Source of the DNA: Peristeroidobacter soli
Lineage (GTDB): Bacteria; Pseudomonadota; Gammaproteobacteria; Steroidobacterales; Steroidobacteraceae
Assembly (NCBI RefSeq): GCF_004138485.1
Contig: NZ_RYEV01000005.1
Location: 186,001-250,000 of the forward strand
Direction of reading: 5' to 3'
DNA length: 64,000 nt
The position numbers and the translations under genes are program-made. The notes below the pieces were generated by a model that did not search any database, was not told the origin of the DNA, and saw only the letters and a program-made list of their open reading frames with translations. Below, one piece after another: positions 42,095 to 51,486 of this stretch (positions are counted from its first letter, which is position 1; each line of letters starts with the position of its first letter).

Positions 42095-42394
42095 TTAGCC
42101 GCTGACGACCGTGTGGATGACCAGCTGATGTTCGAAATACACCTCGAAGCCGGGGTATTTCCAGCGGGTAATCGGCGGTTGACCGACGGCGGGCAGACGC
42201 TCGGTGGGGGCGCCGAACTGGGCTTCGACTTTTTCCATCGAGGTGCCACGAGCCGGCACATTGGCCTGGCTGGCAGGCGCGGGCGGAGTGGTCAGCTCGT
42301 CGGCCAAGGCGGCCGTGGAGGCGGTGCCAACGATCAGGGCCGCCAGCAGTTGCGGCAGCTTGGAGCGCAGTTTCGGGCGAATCTGAAAGCTCAT
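42095..42394 (-). CDS. Small periplasmic protein, BamE/SmpA-like
   Basis: This 99-residue protein has a signal peptide (about 1-33, ending TAALADE) and a conserved core, RGTSMEKVEAQFGAPTERLPAVGQPPITRWKYP in part, that resembles the SmpA/BamE repeat (GMSxxxVxxxxGxP). No lipobox Cys is present, so it is probably soluble in the periplasm. AGGAGG six bases before ATG 42394 fixes the start, two codons after a GTG. It is encoded between mfd and lolC in its own unit. Function is unknown. Confidence 0.8.
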   Translation of the reverse strand: MSFQIRPKLRSKLPQLLAALIVGTASTAALADELTTPPAPASQANVPARGTSMEKVEAQFGAPTERLPAVGQPPITRWKYPGFEVYFEHQLVIHTVVSG

Positions 42395-42444
42395 GGACAC
42401 CCTCCTGGGAACGAACCAGCCTCTCGGGGAGGACCGGCGGGGAC

Positions 42445-42472
42445 TGTATAGCAGGGCTTACATAAGGGCCAA
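42445..42472 (-). promoter_or_regulatory. Putative promoter of the BamE-like gene
   Basis: Reading the reverse strand, TTGGCC (42472-42467) and TATACA (42450-42445) are 16 bases apart. Transcription would start near 42438, giving a leader of about 45 bases before the AGGAGG and ATG at 42394. The 173-base gap 42395-42567 also has to hold the promoter of lolC on the other strand, for which I see no clear hexamers. Confidence 0.4.
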
Positions 42473-42567
42473 GCGCGACACCCCAATTTGTTGTCGCAGT
42501 TCACATTTCAGCGGCAGTTTCCATCGGCGCCCGCCCAGGTTAGCCTTGCCGGCCCGAAAGGAGTGAC

Positions 42568-43830
42568 ATGTTCCACCCCCTGCCGCTGTACATCGGGCTG
42601 CGCTATGTGCGCAGCCGCCAAGGCTTCTTCGTCTCCTTCATCAGTTGGGTTTCGATGGTGGGCATTTGCCTCGGGGTGATGGCGCTGATCACGGTGATCT
42701 CGGTCATGAACGGGCTGGAAGGCGAGCTGCGGGGGCGGCTGCTGAGCCTGGCGTCCCACGCCACCCTGTCCGGCGAACCTGAACAGTTGCAGGACTGGCC
42801 GCAGCTGGCGGATCGGATCCGCAAGCAGAAGGAGGTCGTCGGCGTCGCTCCTTATATCGATCTGCAGGGCATGCTGGGGCGGGGCGGCGACATGCGGGCC
42901 GCGCTGATTCGCGGCGTCGATCCCAAGCTGGAGTCCGAAGTCTCCGACATCGGGGCTCACATGCGGGCCGGCAGCTTCAGCGATCTGATCGCGGGCGAGC
43001 AGCACATCATTCTCGGCGCCGGGCTGGCGTATGCGCTCGATGCGCGGATTGGCGATGAGATCACGGTGCTCGTGCCGGCGATGGCGGCCGCGGGTGAGGG
43101 GGCGGTCGGCGGCATCGATCTGAAGCCGCGCATTCAAAACTTCATCGTCAGCGGCGTGTTCGAAGTCGGCGCGCAGGAGCACGACAACGTGCTCGCGCTC
43201 ATTCATCTGCAGGATGCGTCCGGGCTCGCCGGCACGCATGGCATGCCCAATGGCTTGCGCTTGAAGTTCGACGACATCTTCGCCGCGCCCGTGCGCACGC
43301 CGGAGATCAACCAGGCGCTCGGCGGCAAATTCAAAGTGAGCGACTGGTCGATCGAGAACGCCAGTTATTTCCGTGCGGTGAAGATCGAAAAGACCATGAT
43401 GACCTTGATCCTCATGCTCATCGTGGCGGTGGCGGCGTTCAACATCGTCGCGGCGCTGGTCATGGTCGTGAACGAGAAGCGCACGGATATCGCGATCCTG
43501 CGCACCGTCGGCATGACCCCGCGGGATATCGTCGGCGTGTTCATGACGCAGGGGGTGTTCATCGGCTGGTTCGGCGCGCTGCTCGGGCTGGTGTTGGGGC
43601 TGCTGCTGGCCTTCAATGTCAGCACCATCGTGCCGTTCCTCGAGCGTCTCGCCGGTGTGAAGGTGTTCGATCCGACGGTGTTCGTGATTTCGGATATGCC
43701 CTCGGAGGTGCAGTGGCCCCAGGTCATCGGCATCACGCTCACGGCGTTGATCCTCACGGTGCTCGCGACGATCTACCCGTCGCTGCGCGGCGCGGCCACC
43801 GAGCCGGCGGAAGCGTTGCGCTATGAGTAA
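42568..43830 (+). CDS. lolC: Lipoprotein-releasing ABC transporter permease LolC/LolE (first copy)
   Basis: This 420-residue inner-membrane protein belongs to the LolC/LolE family, which together with LolD extracts outer-membrane lipoproteins and passes them to LolA. It has the family start LYIGLRYVRSRQGFFVSFISWVSMVGI, one N-terminal membrane helix, a large periplasmic domain, and three C-terminal helices with FtsX-type [23 protein letters not shown] is the ribosome site. It overlaps the second paralogue by eight bases. Which copy is LolC and which LolE is a tentative choice by order. Confidence 0.88.
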   Translation: MFHPLPLYIGLRYVRSRQGFFVSFISWVSMVGICLGVMALITVISVMNGLEGELRGRLLSLASHATLSGEPEQLQDWPQLADRIRKQKEVVGVAPYIDLQGMLGRGGDMRAALIRGVDPKLESEVSDIGAHMRAGSFSDLIAGEQHIILGAGLAYALDARIGDEITVLVPAMAAAGEGAVGGIDLKPRIQNFIVSGVFEVGAQEHDNVLALIHLQDASGLAGTHGMPNGLRLKFDDIFAAPVRTPEINQALGGKFKVSDWSIENASYFRAVKIEKTMMTLILMLIVAVAAFNIVAALVMVVNEKRTDIAILRTVGMTPRDIVGVFMTQGVFIGWFGALLGLVLGLLLAFNVSTIVPFLERLAGVKVFDPTVFVISDMPSEVQWPQVIGITLTALILTVLATIYPSLRGAATEPAEALRYE

Positions 43831-45070
43831 GCGTTACGAGTTCCTGATCGGCCGCCGCTATCTGCGATCCAATCGCGGCAACCGGTTCGTGTCCTTCATC
43901 TCCACCATTTCCATGCTCGGCATCGCCATCGGCGTCGCGGTGCTGATCGTCGTGCTGTCGGTGATGAATGGGTTCGAACGCGAGGTGCGCGGTCGCATTC
44001 TCAGTCTCACCTCGCATGCCACGATCAGTGCCTTCGGCTCGGGGCTGCCCGACTGGCAGGGAACCGCGGCCAAGATTGGCGAGAATCCCGACGTGGTGGC
44101 TTCGGCGCCTTACATCGAAGCGCAGGCGTTGTTGATCGCGGGCTCGAAGAGCAGCGGCGCGATGATCACCGGAGTGCTGGCCGACTACGAGCGCAAAGTC
44201 ACCTCCATCACCGAGAAGATGGAGAAGGGTTCGTTCGAGGCGCTGAAAGGCGGAGGCTACGGCATCGTGCTCGGCACGGAGCTGGCGAAGGCATTGAACG
44301 TGTCGTTGGGCGATCGGGTCGTGATCGTCACGCCGTTACGCAAAGTCACGCCCGTGGGCGTCACGCCGGTTTATCGTGCGTTCAAGGTGGTGGGCATTTT
44401 CAACGCCGCCATGTACGAATTCGATCGCAACCTCGCTTACATCAATCTGCAGGACGCGGCGAAGTTGTATCGCATGGGCGATGACGTGACCGGGATACGT
44501 CTGAAGCTCACGGACATGATGCTCGCACCGCAGCTCGTGCGCGAGCTGGCGCTGTCGCTGGGCGGCGGCTATTACATCGACGACTGGACACGCAAGCATG
44601 CCAATTTCTTCCGTTCCATCCAGCTGACGAAGTCGGCGATGTTTCTGATCCTGTTGCTGGTGGTGGCCGTGGCGGCGTTTAACATCGTGTCGACGCTGGT
44701 GATGGTCGTGAAGGACAAGCGCACCGACATCGCCATTCTTCGTACCATCGGTGCGTCACCGCGCGGCATCCTGACGATCTTCATGACCCAGGGAACCGCG
44801 ATCGGCTTCATCGGCACGGTGGCCGGCGTGATGCTCGGCGTGCTGATCTCGGTCAATCTGGAAACCTTGATTCACGGCCTGGAAGCTGTGCTGGGCGTGC
44901 ATTTCCTGGATGCCAAGGTGTATTTCATCAGCGATCTGCCGGCGACGGTGGAGTGGCCCGATGTGATCAAGATCAGCGTGACGACGTTCCTGCTGTGTTC
45001 ACTGTCGACCTTGTATCCGGCGTGGCGTGCCGCGCGCACCCAGCCCGCGCAGTCGTTGCGTCACGATTGA
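43823..45070 (+). CDS. lolE: Lipoprotein-releasing ABC transporter permease LolC/LolE (second copy)
   Basis: A 415-residue paralogue of the preceding gene with the same topology: N-terminal helix after [19 protein letters not shown], periplasmic domain, and three C-terminal helices around [19 protein letters not shown]. Two distinct permeases imply a LolCDE heterodimer rather than the single LolF of some species. The gene order permease-permease-lolD differs from the lolC-lolD-lolE order of E. coli. lolD begins 16 bases after its stop. Confidence 0.88.
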   Translation: MSKRYEFLIGRRYLRSNRGNRFVSFISTISMLGIAIGVAVLIVVLSVMNGFEREVRGRILSLTSHATISAFGSGLPDWQGTAAKIGENPDVVASAPYIEAQALLIAGSKSSGAMITGVLADYERKVTSITEKMEKGSFEALKGGGYGIVLGTELAKALNVSLGDRVVIVTPLRKVTPVGVTPVYRAFKVVGIFNAAMYEFDRNLAYINLQDAAKLYRMGDDVTGIRLKLTDMMLAPQLVRELALSLGGGYYIDDWTRKHANFFRSIQLTKSAMFLILLLVVAVAAFNIVSTLVMVVKDKRTDIAILRTIGASPRGILTIFMTQGTAIGFIGTVAGVMLGVLISVNLETLIHGLEAVLGVHFLDAKVYFISDLPATVEWPDVIKISVTTFLLCSLSTLYPAWRAARTQPAQSLRHD

Positions 45071-45086
45071 GAACCAAGAGAAATTC

Positions 45087-45767
45087 ATGTCCGATCCGGT
45101 TCTGGCTTGCGGCAACTTGACCAAATATTTCCAGCAGGGCGACACCCGCGTGGAAGTGCTCAAGGGCATCGATCTGGTCATTCATCCCGGCGAGCGCGTT
45201 GCCATCGTCGGTGCCTCCGGCTCGGGCAAGACCACGTTGCTGCAGCTGTTGGGCGGGCTGGATCTGCCCACGTCCGGCACGGTGCGGATCGCGGGTCAGG
45301 AGATCAGCGAGCTGTCCGACAAGCAACGGGGCGATCTGCGCAATCGGGCGCTGGGCTTCGTCTATCAATTCCATCATTTGCTGCCCGAGTTCACGGCATT
45401 GGAGAACGTCGCCATGCCGCTGCTGATCCGTCGCGTGTCGGTGGAAGAGGCGCGCAGGCAAGCTCGCGAATTGCTGGAACGTGTGGGCTTGGGGGCGCGT
45501 CTCGAGCATCGGCCGGGGCAACTGTCGGGCGGTGAGCGTCAACGGGCCGCCGTGGCGCGTGCGCTCGTGACACGTCCGCCCGTGGTCCTGGCGGATGAGC
45601 CCACTGGAAACCTCGACGGCGCGAACGCGCGCCAGGTATTCGAGCTGATGCTGGAACTGAACCGGGAGCTCGGCACGGCGCTGATCATCGTGACTCACGC
45701 GCCCGAGCTGGCCGCACAACTACAACGATCGCTCACGTTGACCGACGGCAGATTGCATTCCGCCTGA
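45087..45767 (+). CDS. lolD: Lipoprotein-releasing system ATP-binding protein LolD
   Basis: LolD is the cytoplasmic ATPase that powers lipoprotein release. The 226-residue protein has Walker [11 protein letters not shown] at 42-51, the Q-loop region with the LolD-type [18 protein letters not shown], the signature LSGGERQR and Walker [16 protein letters not shown] 45087 gives the family-like N-terminus; the open frame from 45027 lies inside lolE. It closes the lol operon. Confidence 0.95.
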   Translation: MSDPVLACGNLTKYFQQGDTRVEVLKGIDLVIHPGERVAIVGASGSGKTTLLQLLGGLDLPTSGTVRIAGQEISELSDKQRGDLRNRALGFVYQFHHLLPEFTALENVAMPLLIRRVSVEEARRQARELLERVGLGARLEHRPGQLSGGERQRAAVARALVTRPPVVLADEPTGNLDGANARQVFELMLELNRELGTALIIVTHAPELAAQLQRSLTLTDGRLHSA

Positions 45768-45803
45768 CTCCATTCAGCGCCGATTCGCGAACTGATCTCG
45801 AGC

Positions 45804-45821
45804 CGTCGCGAGCTCGCGACG
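45804..45821. repeat. 18-bp perfect palindrome before the subtilase gene
   Basis: CGTCGCGAGCTCGCGACG is identical to its reverse complement. It lies in the 146-base gap between lolD and the subtilase gene, 93 bases before the protease ATG, and has no T-run after it, so an operator or structural element is as likely as a terminator for lolD. No repressor is encoded beside it. Confidence 0.5.
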
Positions 45822-45913
45822 CGCAACGATTGATTACATTTGCGGAGGAAGTCCGGACGTAGACTGCCGGCCGCGCTCAAGATCGAGTCAACGCTCAGGA
45901 CAAAAGGAACGTC

Positions 45914-47914
45914 ATGCGTTTCAGCCATCTCCTGTTGGGTCTGTCGGTCGCGGCCTTGATCGGTTTCAGCGTCGGTGCCGCTGAATACAATCCCGTTCGC
46001 AAACAACCCGCGAGCGCCGGCGCCAATGGCAAGCGCGTCATCGTCAAGTTTCGAGCTGCCGGTGCGTCACCGGGCGTGCAGGCGAAGTCCACCAGCAACA
46101 CGGTCGCGGCGCTGGCGGGGCGAAACCAACTCACCTTGAAACAAACCAGTCAGATCGCCTCGAACATGCACGTCATGCAGTTCGAGTCGGAGACGTCGGG
46201 TGAGTCGCTCGACGAGAGTCTGGCGCGTCTCCGTGCAGATTCCTCCGTCGAGTACGCGGAGCCGGATCAGCTGCGTTATCCGCATGCCGTGCCCAACGAT
46301 CCGCTGTATACGGGGCAGTGGTATTTGCAGAACGCAGCCTCGACGCCGAGCGCGATCAATGCCGAGGGCGCCTGGGATGTGACGACCGGCAAGTCGGGTG
46401 TCGTCATTGCGGTTCTCGATACGGGGGTGTTGTTCAGCCATCCGGATCTGTTGCGCGCGGCCGCCAGCGGAAAATTGCTGCCGGGCTACGATTTCATCTC
46501 CGATACGTCGGTGGCCAACGACGGCAACGGACGCGACTCGGATCCCACCGATCCCGGCGACTGGGTCACCACTGCGGACGCGAATTCCGCGGCGTTCAGC
46601 GATTGCTCGGTAGCGGACAGTTCGTGGCACGGCACACGTGTCGCGGGAATCCTGGGTGCGCTGACCAACAATTCGACGGGCGTTTCCGGCATTGCCTGGA
46701 GCAGCTCGATTCTGCCGGTGCGCGTGCTGGGCAAATGCGGCGGATATGATTCGGACATCCTCGCCGCGATGCTGTGGGCGGGCGGCATTCACGTCGACGG
46801 CGTGCCCGATAATGCCAATCCCGCGAAGATCGAGAACCTGAGTCTCGGTGCGACCGGCACGACTTGCCCCGCGAGTTATCAAGACGTCGTCGATCAACTC
46901 ACCGCGGCCGGTGTGCTCGTCGTGGCATCTGCTGGGAACGAAGGCGGGCCCGTGGGCGTGCCTGCGAGGTGCGATGGCGTCGCGGCTATCGCGGGGCTGC
47001 GTCATGCGGGCACGAAGGTGGGCTTCAGCAGTCTCGGCACGGAGATCGCACTCGGCGCGCCGGGCGGCAATTGCGTCAATACCGGTGTGGGTCAGCCTTG
47101 TCTGTATTCGATCGATACGACGTATAACATCGGCGCCACGACAGCCGGTGCCAACGCCTACACCGATCAAAGCGACTACAACGTCGGAACCAGTTTCTCC
47201 GCGCCGATCGTTGCCGGCATCGCTGGGCTCATGGTCTCGGCGAACGCCAATCTGGATTCCATTCAGTTGCTGGCTCGTTTGAAGGAGGGCGCGACCACAC
47301 CGTTCCCGGTGTCGAGCGATCCGAGCATTCCGCAATGTCACGTTCCCGTGAGCGCGAACGATCTGCAGACCACTGAATGCAGTTGCACGACGCAGACCTG
47401 CGGCGTGGGCATGGCTGATGCGAACGGCGCCGTGCAGGCGGCGCTGCGTCCGATTGCCGCTGTCACAACGCCGTCAAGTGTCAGTGCTGGGCAGAGTCTC
47501 GCGTTGCAGGCTGCGGGCAGCGCCGCGGCTTGCAACTACACGATCGCGTCGTATGCATGGACCGTCGTCAGCGGCGCCGTTTCGATCGTAGGCAGCAGCA
47601 CGGATACGGCTACGGTGATCGCACCTTCATCAGGTTCGTACACCGTGCGACTCACGGTGACGGACAATATGGGACGGCAGGACACCGCTGACGTTGTGGT
47701 GAGTTCCAACGCCGCGACGACATCCGCGCCGTCGAATGCCGGTACGACCGCTTGTGCGAGCGGCACCACGACGGACGGGACGGTTACCCCGCCGCCCGCG
47801 CCTTCGAGCGGCTCCGGGGATTTACGTAACTCCGGCGGCGGTGGCGGTGGTGCGATCGGTGTGCTGACGCTGCTCGCCTTCGGCTCATTTCTCGGCTTTC
47901 GCCGACGTTTTTAG
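45914..47914 (+). CDS. Secreted S8 subtilisin-like protease with GlyGly-CTERM-like tail
   Basis: This 666-residue protein has a signal peptide (1-22), an I9-type propeptide (about 40-120, starting KRVIVKFRAAG), and a peptidase S8 domain with the triad Asp169 (VLDTGV), His239 (WHGTRVAG) and Ser427 (GTSFSAP), plus Asn342 for the oxyanion hole. A PKD/Ig-like domain (about 510-600) follows, then SGGGGGGAIGVLTLLAFGSF and RRRF, the Gly-run, hydrophobic stretch and basic end of GlyGly-CTERM sorting signals cut by rhombosortase. Extracellular protein digestion or surface processing is likely. AAAAGGA precedes the ATG. Its 3' end overlaps the convergent DUF2062 gene by 30 bases. Confidence 0.9.
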   Translation: MRFSHLLLGLSVAALIGFSVGAAEYNPVRKQPASAGANGKRVIVKFRAAGASPGVQAKSTSNTVAALAGRNQLTLKQTSQIASNMHVMQFESETSGESLDESLARLRADSSVEYAEPDQLRYPHAVPNDPLYTGQWYLQNAASTPSAINAEGAWDVTTGKSGVVIAVLDTGVLFSHPDLLRAAASGKLLPGYDFISDTSVANDGNGRDSDPTDPGDWVTTADANSAAFSDCSVADSSWHGTRVAGILGALTNNSTGVSGIAWSSSILPVRVLGKCGGYDSDILAAMLWAGGIHVDGVPDNANPAKIENLSLGATGTTCPASYQDVVDQLTAAGVLVVASAGNEGGPVGVPARCDGVAAIAGLRHAGTKVGFSSLGTEIALGAPGGNCVNTGVGQPCLYSIDTTYNIGATTAGANAYTDQSDYNVGTSFSAPIVAGIAGLMVSANANLDSIQLLARLKEGATTPFPVSSDPSIPQCHVPVSANDLQTTECSCTTQTCGVGMADANGAVQAALRPIAAVTTPSSVSAGQSLALQAAGSAAACNYTIASYAWTVVSGAVSIVGSSTDTATVIAPSSGSYTVRLTVTDNMGRQDTADVVVSSNAATTSAPSNAGTTACASGTTTDGTVTPPPAPSSGSGDLRNSGGGGGGAIGVLTLLAFGSFLGFRRRF

Positions 47915-48427
47915 CTGACTTCCGCCTTTGCGCTCGTGGTATTTGAGCACCAGGCTCAGATGCCACATGCCGCCGACGATCACATAGCCGAGCACGGCTG
48001 AGATCGCGCCCAGCACCAGGCAGCCCAGCAGGAACGGTTTCCAGATCGGCAGCAGCTGCGTGGTCAGCCATTCCCAGGTCATTGCGAACGCAATGGGATG
48101 CGTGGTGATGCCGAGCATGTGGCTGCCGAGCCAGTAGGCGCCCATGTACATCGGCACCATGGTCAACGGATTGGCCAGGAAGGTGCCGAAGATCGCGGCG
48201 GGCACGTTCAAGCGCAAGCTCAGTGCCAGCACGGTCGCGAGCAGGAAATGGACCGGGATGGGGATGAACGCGATCAGCAGGCCGAGCGCGAACGCTCGCG
48301 TCACATTGCGCCGGTTCAAGCTCCAGTACACCGATTCTTCCAGCAGCAGCCGGAACGGCCGCATGAACCAGCGATCGTTCCAGCGATGGCGCTGGCGGCT
48401 GAGGGTTTTGAAGACTCGTCGGGGCAT
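47885..48427 (-). CDS. DUF2062 membrane protein
   Basis: This 180-residue protein has a basic N-terminus, then two or three membrane helices with the DUF2062 pattern (RAFALGLLIAFIPIPVHFL and FGTFLANPLTMVPMYMGAYWLG) and a long C-terminal helix (about 130-158). The family is widespread in Proteobacteria with unknown function. It is divergent from comEC by 86 bases and overlaps the end of the subtilase gene by 30 bases on the opposite strand. Confidence 0.85.
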   Translation of the reverse strand: MPRRVFKTLSRQRHRWNDRWFMRPFRLLLEESVYWSLNRRNVTRAFALGLLIAFIPIPVHFLLATVLALSLRLNVPAAIFGTFLANPLTMVPMYMGAYWLGSHMLGITTHPIAFAMTWEWLTTQLLPIWKPFLLGCLVLGAISAVLGYVIVGGMWHLSLVLKYHERKGGSQLKTSAKAEK

Positions 48428-48513
48428 TCGATACGGCGGGGTGGACTGGACGGCGGATTATCTCAGTCGCGCGCCTCAGCCGCGACGGATTTGTTCACGC
48501 GCAAGGAGGCGCG

Positions 48514-50796
48514 ATGGGTGCGATCGCTCTGGGATTTCTCGTAGGCCACGGCCTCATTCACGCGTTGCCCGCATTGCCGGCGCTTGCATGGCTGACGGCG
48601 ATCGTGCCGGCCGTCTCGTTGTTGCTCGTAGGCAGACACCGTGCAACGGCGAGGATCGGCATTGCGGTTTTGTTGGGGGTCCTGTCGGCGTGGGGCCATG
48701 CAGCCTGGCGACTGGCGAACGATCTGCCGCCGGCGCTCGAAGGCCAGGACCTGACGGTGCGGGGCTTCGTTGCCTCGTTGCCGGATTCGAAAGTCGATCC
48801 GCAGTTCACGTTCGATGTGGTCGACGCGGCCGCCGACGTGCCACCGCATCTGCGGCTGACGTGGTATCGCGCGCCGGCGCCGCTGCAACCGGGCGAGCAA
48901 TGGCAGCTCAACGTTCGTTTGAAACGTCGCAATGGGTTCGCCAATCCCGGTGGCTTCGACTACGAGGGGCATTTGTTTCGTGAGGACATCGGCGCGGTTG
49001 GATACGTGCGCGCGGATGCGGGCAATCGTCGAGTGTCTGTCACGTCGTTTCGATATGTGATCGTGCAAGCACGCGCATGGATAGGTTCGCGCATTGCCGC
49101 CGCGGTTGGCGATCATCGGATGCTCGGTGTACTGCAAGGCCTCGCGATCGGCGATACGAGCGCGATGAAAGCAGAGCAGTGGCGAGTGTTCGCTGCGACG
49201 GGTACGACTCATCTGATGGCGATCTCCGGTCTGCACATCGGCATGGTCGCGATGCTCGCGGCGTGGGGTGGTGGTTGCATAGTTCGTTGGCGTCGTGCGC
49301 AGTCGTTGGGGTTGACGGCCATGCACGGTCAGGTGCTCGCCGGTGTGTCGGCGGCGGTGATCTATTCGGTACTCGCGGGGCTGTCTGTTCCCACGCAGCG
49401 TACTCTCGTCATGCTGTGTATTTATTTCGGTTTGCGGGGATTTCGGCGGACGCTGGATATAGGCCGGTCGCTGAGCCTGGCGCTGATCGCGATTCTGCTG
49501 GTCGATCCATTCGCACCGCTGTCGGTGGGCGCATGGCTGTCGTTCATTGCCGTGCTGGTGATTCTCATGGCGACCGCGGGCCGGCTGGTGCGCGAAGGCA
49601 TGATCGCGAGCTTCAGCCGCGTGCAATGGGCGGTGACGATTGGCTTGATCCCGGTGTTGCTGGCGTCGTTCGGCAACCTGTCGCTGCTGGCGCCGGTTGC
49701 GAACGTCCTTGCGATTCCCGCGTTCACTTTGCTGGTCGTGCCGGGCACGCTGATTGGCACGGTGGCGGCAATGATCGATCCGTCGCTCGGCGCGCCGTTG
49801 CTGAAGTTGCCGGCGCTGTTACTCGATGCGGGCTGGCCAGTCCTGGAATGGCTGGCACAGCGGCCGCTGGCAGTCTGGCATGCGCCGCAGCCGTCGCTGC
49901 CCGTGTTTCTCGCGCTGCTCGCGGGTGTGTCGTTGCTGTCGTTGCCGACGATCTGGCCGCTGCGTTTCACGGGCGTGCTGCTGTGTCTGCCAATGATGTT
50001 CTATCGCGCGCCGACGCCGGCGCCCGGCACATTCGAGCTGACGGTGCTGGATGTGGGGCAGGGGTTGGCGGCGGTCGTGAGAACACACTCGCGCACGTTG
50101 GTGTACGACACGGGGCCGGCCTATCCATCGGGCCGCAGCGCTGCCGAGCTGGCGGTGCTGCCGTTCCTGCGCAATCGCGATGTGCGCGGCATCGACCTGC
50201 TCATGGTGAGTCATGGCGATCAGGACCACAGCGGCGGTTTGTCCGAGCTGCTGGCGGCAATGCCGGTGCGTGCAGTGGCCACCGGTCCGTCGGTGGCGTT
50301 CCACGATTCCGCCAGAATTGGCTGCCATCGTGGCCAGCATTGGCAGTGGGACGGCGTGAGGTTCACGGTTTTGCATCCGGATTCCGAAGGGCAGACGCTC
50401 GCACGCAGCGGCAACGACAGCTCTTGTGTGCTGCTGATTCAGGGACACGGCGGCAATGCGCTGCTGACCGGCGACATCGAGATCGATGCCGAACGACGAC
50501 TGCTCGCGCGGGGATTGCCACGGGCCGAGGTCGTGGTTGCGCCTCACCACGGCAGTGACACTTCGTCGAGTTCGCTATTCGTCGCCGCCGTGCGACCGGA
50601 TGTGACGATTTTTTCCACCGGCTATCGGAATCGCTGGAATTTCCCGCGTCCGGCGGTGTTGGCCCGCTGGCGGGAGGTGGGCGCGCGCTGCTATGAAACC
50701 GCTGCGAGCGGCGCCATCACCGTCACGTTCGAGCCGACCGGATTGCAAGTTCGCGAGCAGCGTCACACACAGCGACGTTACTGGACCCGGCAATGA
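48514..50796 (+). CDS. comEC: DNA internalisation protein ComEC/Rec2
   Basis: ComEC forms the inner-membrane channel for single-stranded DNA in natural transformation. The 760-residue protein has N-terminal membrane helices with an OB-like soluble domain (about 75-185), the competence domain with the HLMAISGLHIGMV motif and multiple helices (about 220-500), and a C-terminal metallo-beta-lactamase-like domain with HGDQDHSGG and the VVAPHHGSDTSSS motif. The gene is intact, so DNA uptake potential exists if type IV pilus genes are elsewhere. It is next to exbBD-msbA as in Xanthomonas. Confidence 0.93.
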   Translation: MGAIALGFLVGHGLIHALPALPALAWLTAIVPAVSLLLVGRHRATARIGIAVLLGVLSAWGHAAWRLANDLPPALEGQDLTVRGFVASLPDSKVDPQFTFDVVDAAADVPPHLRLTWYRAPAPLQPGEQWQLNVRLKRRNGFANPGGFDYEGHLFREDIGAVGYVRADAGNRRVSVTSFRYVIVQARAWIGSRIAAAVGDHRMLGVLQGLAIGDTSAMKAEQWRVFAATGTTHLMAISGLHIGMVAMLAAWGGGCIVRWRRAQSLGLTAMHGQVLAGVSAAVIYSVLAGLSVPTQRTLVMLCIYFGLRGFRRTLDIGRSLSLALIAILLVDPFAPLSVGAWLSFIAVLVILMATAGRLVREGMIASFSRVQWAVTIGLIPVLLASFGNLSLLAPVANVLAIPAFTLLVVPGTLIGTVAAMIDPSLGAPLLKLPALLLDAGWPVLEWLAQRPLAVWHAPQPSLPVFLALLAGVSLLSLPTIWPLRFTGVLLCLPMMFYRAPTPAPGTFELTVLDVGQGLAAVVRTHSRTLVYDTGPAYPSGRSAAELAVLPFLRNRDVRGIDLLMVSHGDQDHSGGLSELLAAMPVRAVATGPSVAFHDSARIGCHRGQHWQWDGVRFTVLHPDSEGQTLARSGNDSSCVLLIQGHGGNALLTGDIEIDAERRLLARGLPRAEVVVAPHHGSDTSSSSLFVAAVRPDVTIFSTGYRNRWNFPRPAVLARWREVGARCYETAASGAITVTFEPTGLQVREQRHTQRRYWTRQ

Positions 50797-50868
50797 TGCC
50801 GGTACGGCGAAAGCTGCTAGTATGCGATGAATAACCCGGCCCCACACACGGTCACAGCAAACACTGTC

Positions 50869-51486
50869 ATGTTCGAAATCGTGAAAGCCGGCGGTCTCAT
50901 GATGGGGCCCATCATCCTCGCCTCCATCGTGACCGCAGCCATTTTTCTGGAACGTCTCTGGACCCTGCAAACCAAGCGCGTGCTGCCGGCCGAGCTCACC
51001 GAAAAGGTGTGGCGCTGGGTGGAGCAGGGGCAGATCCAGGACAAGCACATCGCCGCGCTTCAGCAGAACTCGCCGCTGGGCAAGATCCTGGCGGCGGGCC
51101 TGACCAATCGCAATCGCGATCGCGTGGTGATCCGCGAGGCCATCGAGGACACCGGCCGGCACGTGGTCCACGAGCTGGACCGGTTCATCGGCACGCTCGG
51201 CACCATTGCCTCGCTGTCGCCGCTGATGGGGCTGCTCGGCACGGTGTTCGGCATGATCCGGACCTTCAACGCCATCACCGTGTCCGGCATCGGCAATCCC
51301 GCCAGCCTGGCCGGCGGCATCGCCGAAGCGCTGATCACCACGGCCGCGGGTCTCACGGTCGCCATCCCGGCGCTGCTGGCCTATAAATACCTGCGCGGCC
51401 GCGTGCAGACGCTGGTGGTGCAGATGGAAAAAGAAGCCATCAAGCTGGTCGAGGCCCTGGAAGCCCAAGCGCGGGAAGCCGCATGA
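50869..51486 (+). CDS. exbB: ExbB/TolQ-family proton channel protein
   Basis: This inner-membrane protein of about 205 residues has three helices; MFEIVKAGGLMMGPIILASIV begins the first and PLMGLLGTVFGMIRTF opens the second, as in ExbB/TolQ. With ExbD it forms a proton-driven motor. The open frame reaches an upstream ATG at 50827 (219 residues), but family members start like MFEIVKAGG, favouring ATG 50869; the choice is uncertain because neither has a strong ribosome site. No tonB or tolA is adjacent, and the gene instead leads the exbBD-msbA-lpxK operon. Confidence 0.88.
   Translation: MFEIVKAGGLMMGPIILASIVTAAIFLERLWTLQTKRVLPAELTEKVWRWVEQGQIQDKHIAALQQNSPLGKILAAGLTNRNRDRVVIREAIEDTGRHVVHELDRFIGTLGTIASLSPLMGLLGTVFGMIRTFNAITVSGIGNPASLAGGIAEALITTAAGLTVAIPALLAYKYLRGRVQTLVVQMEKEAIKLVEALEAQAREAA

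Noticed and set aside
39113-42451. 1112-codon open frame antisense to mfd
   Set aside because: mfd is a clear full-length gene on the other strand. Open antisense frames this long are expected at high GC; the translation is His/Arg/Gln-rich with no recognisable domain.
48463-49626. 387-codon frame antisense to comEC
   Set aside because: comEC is intact with all its motifs on the forward strand; the antisense product is Arg/His-rich with no domain.
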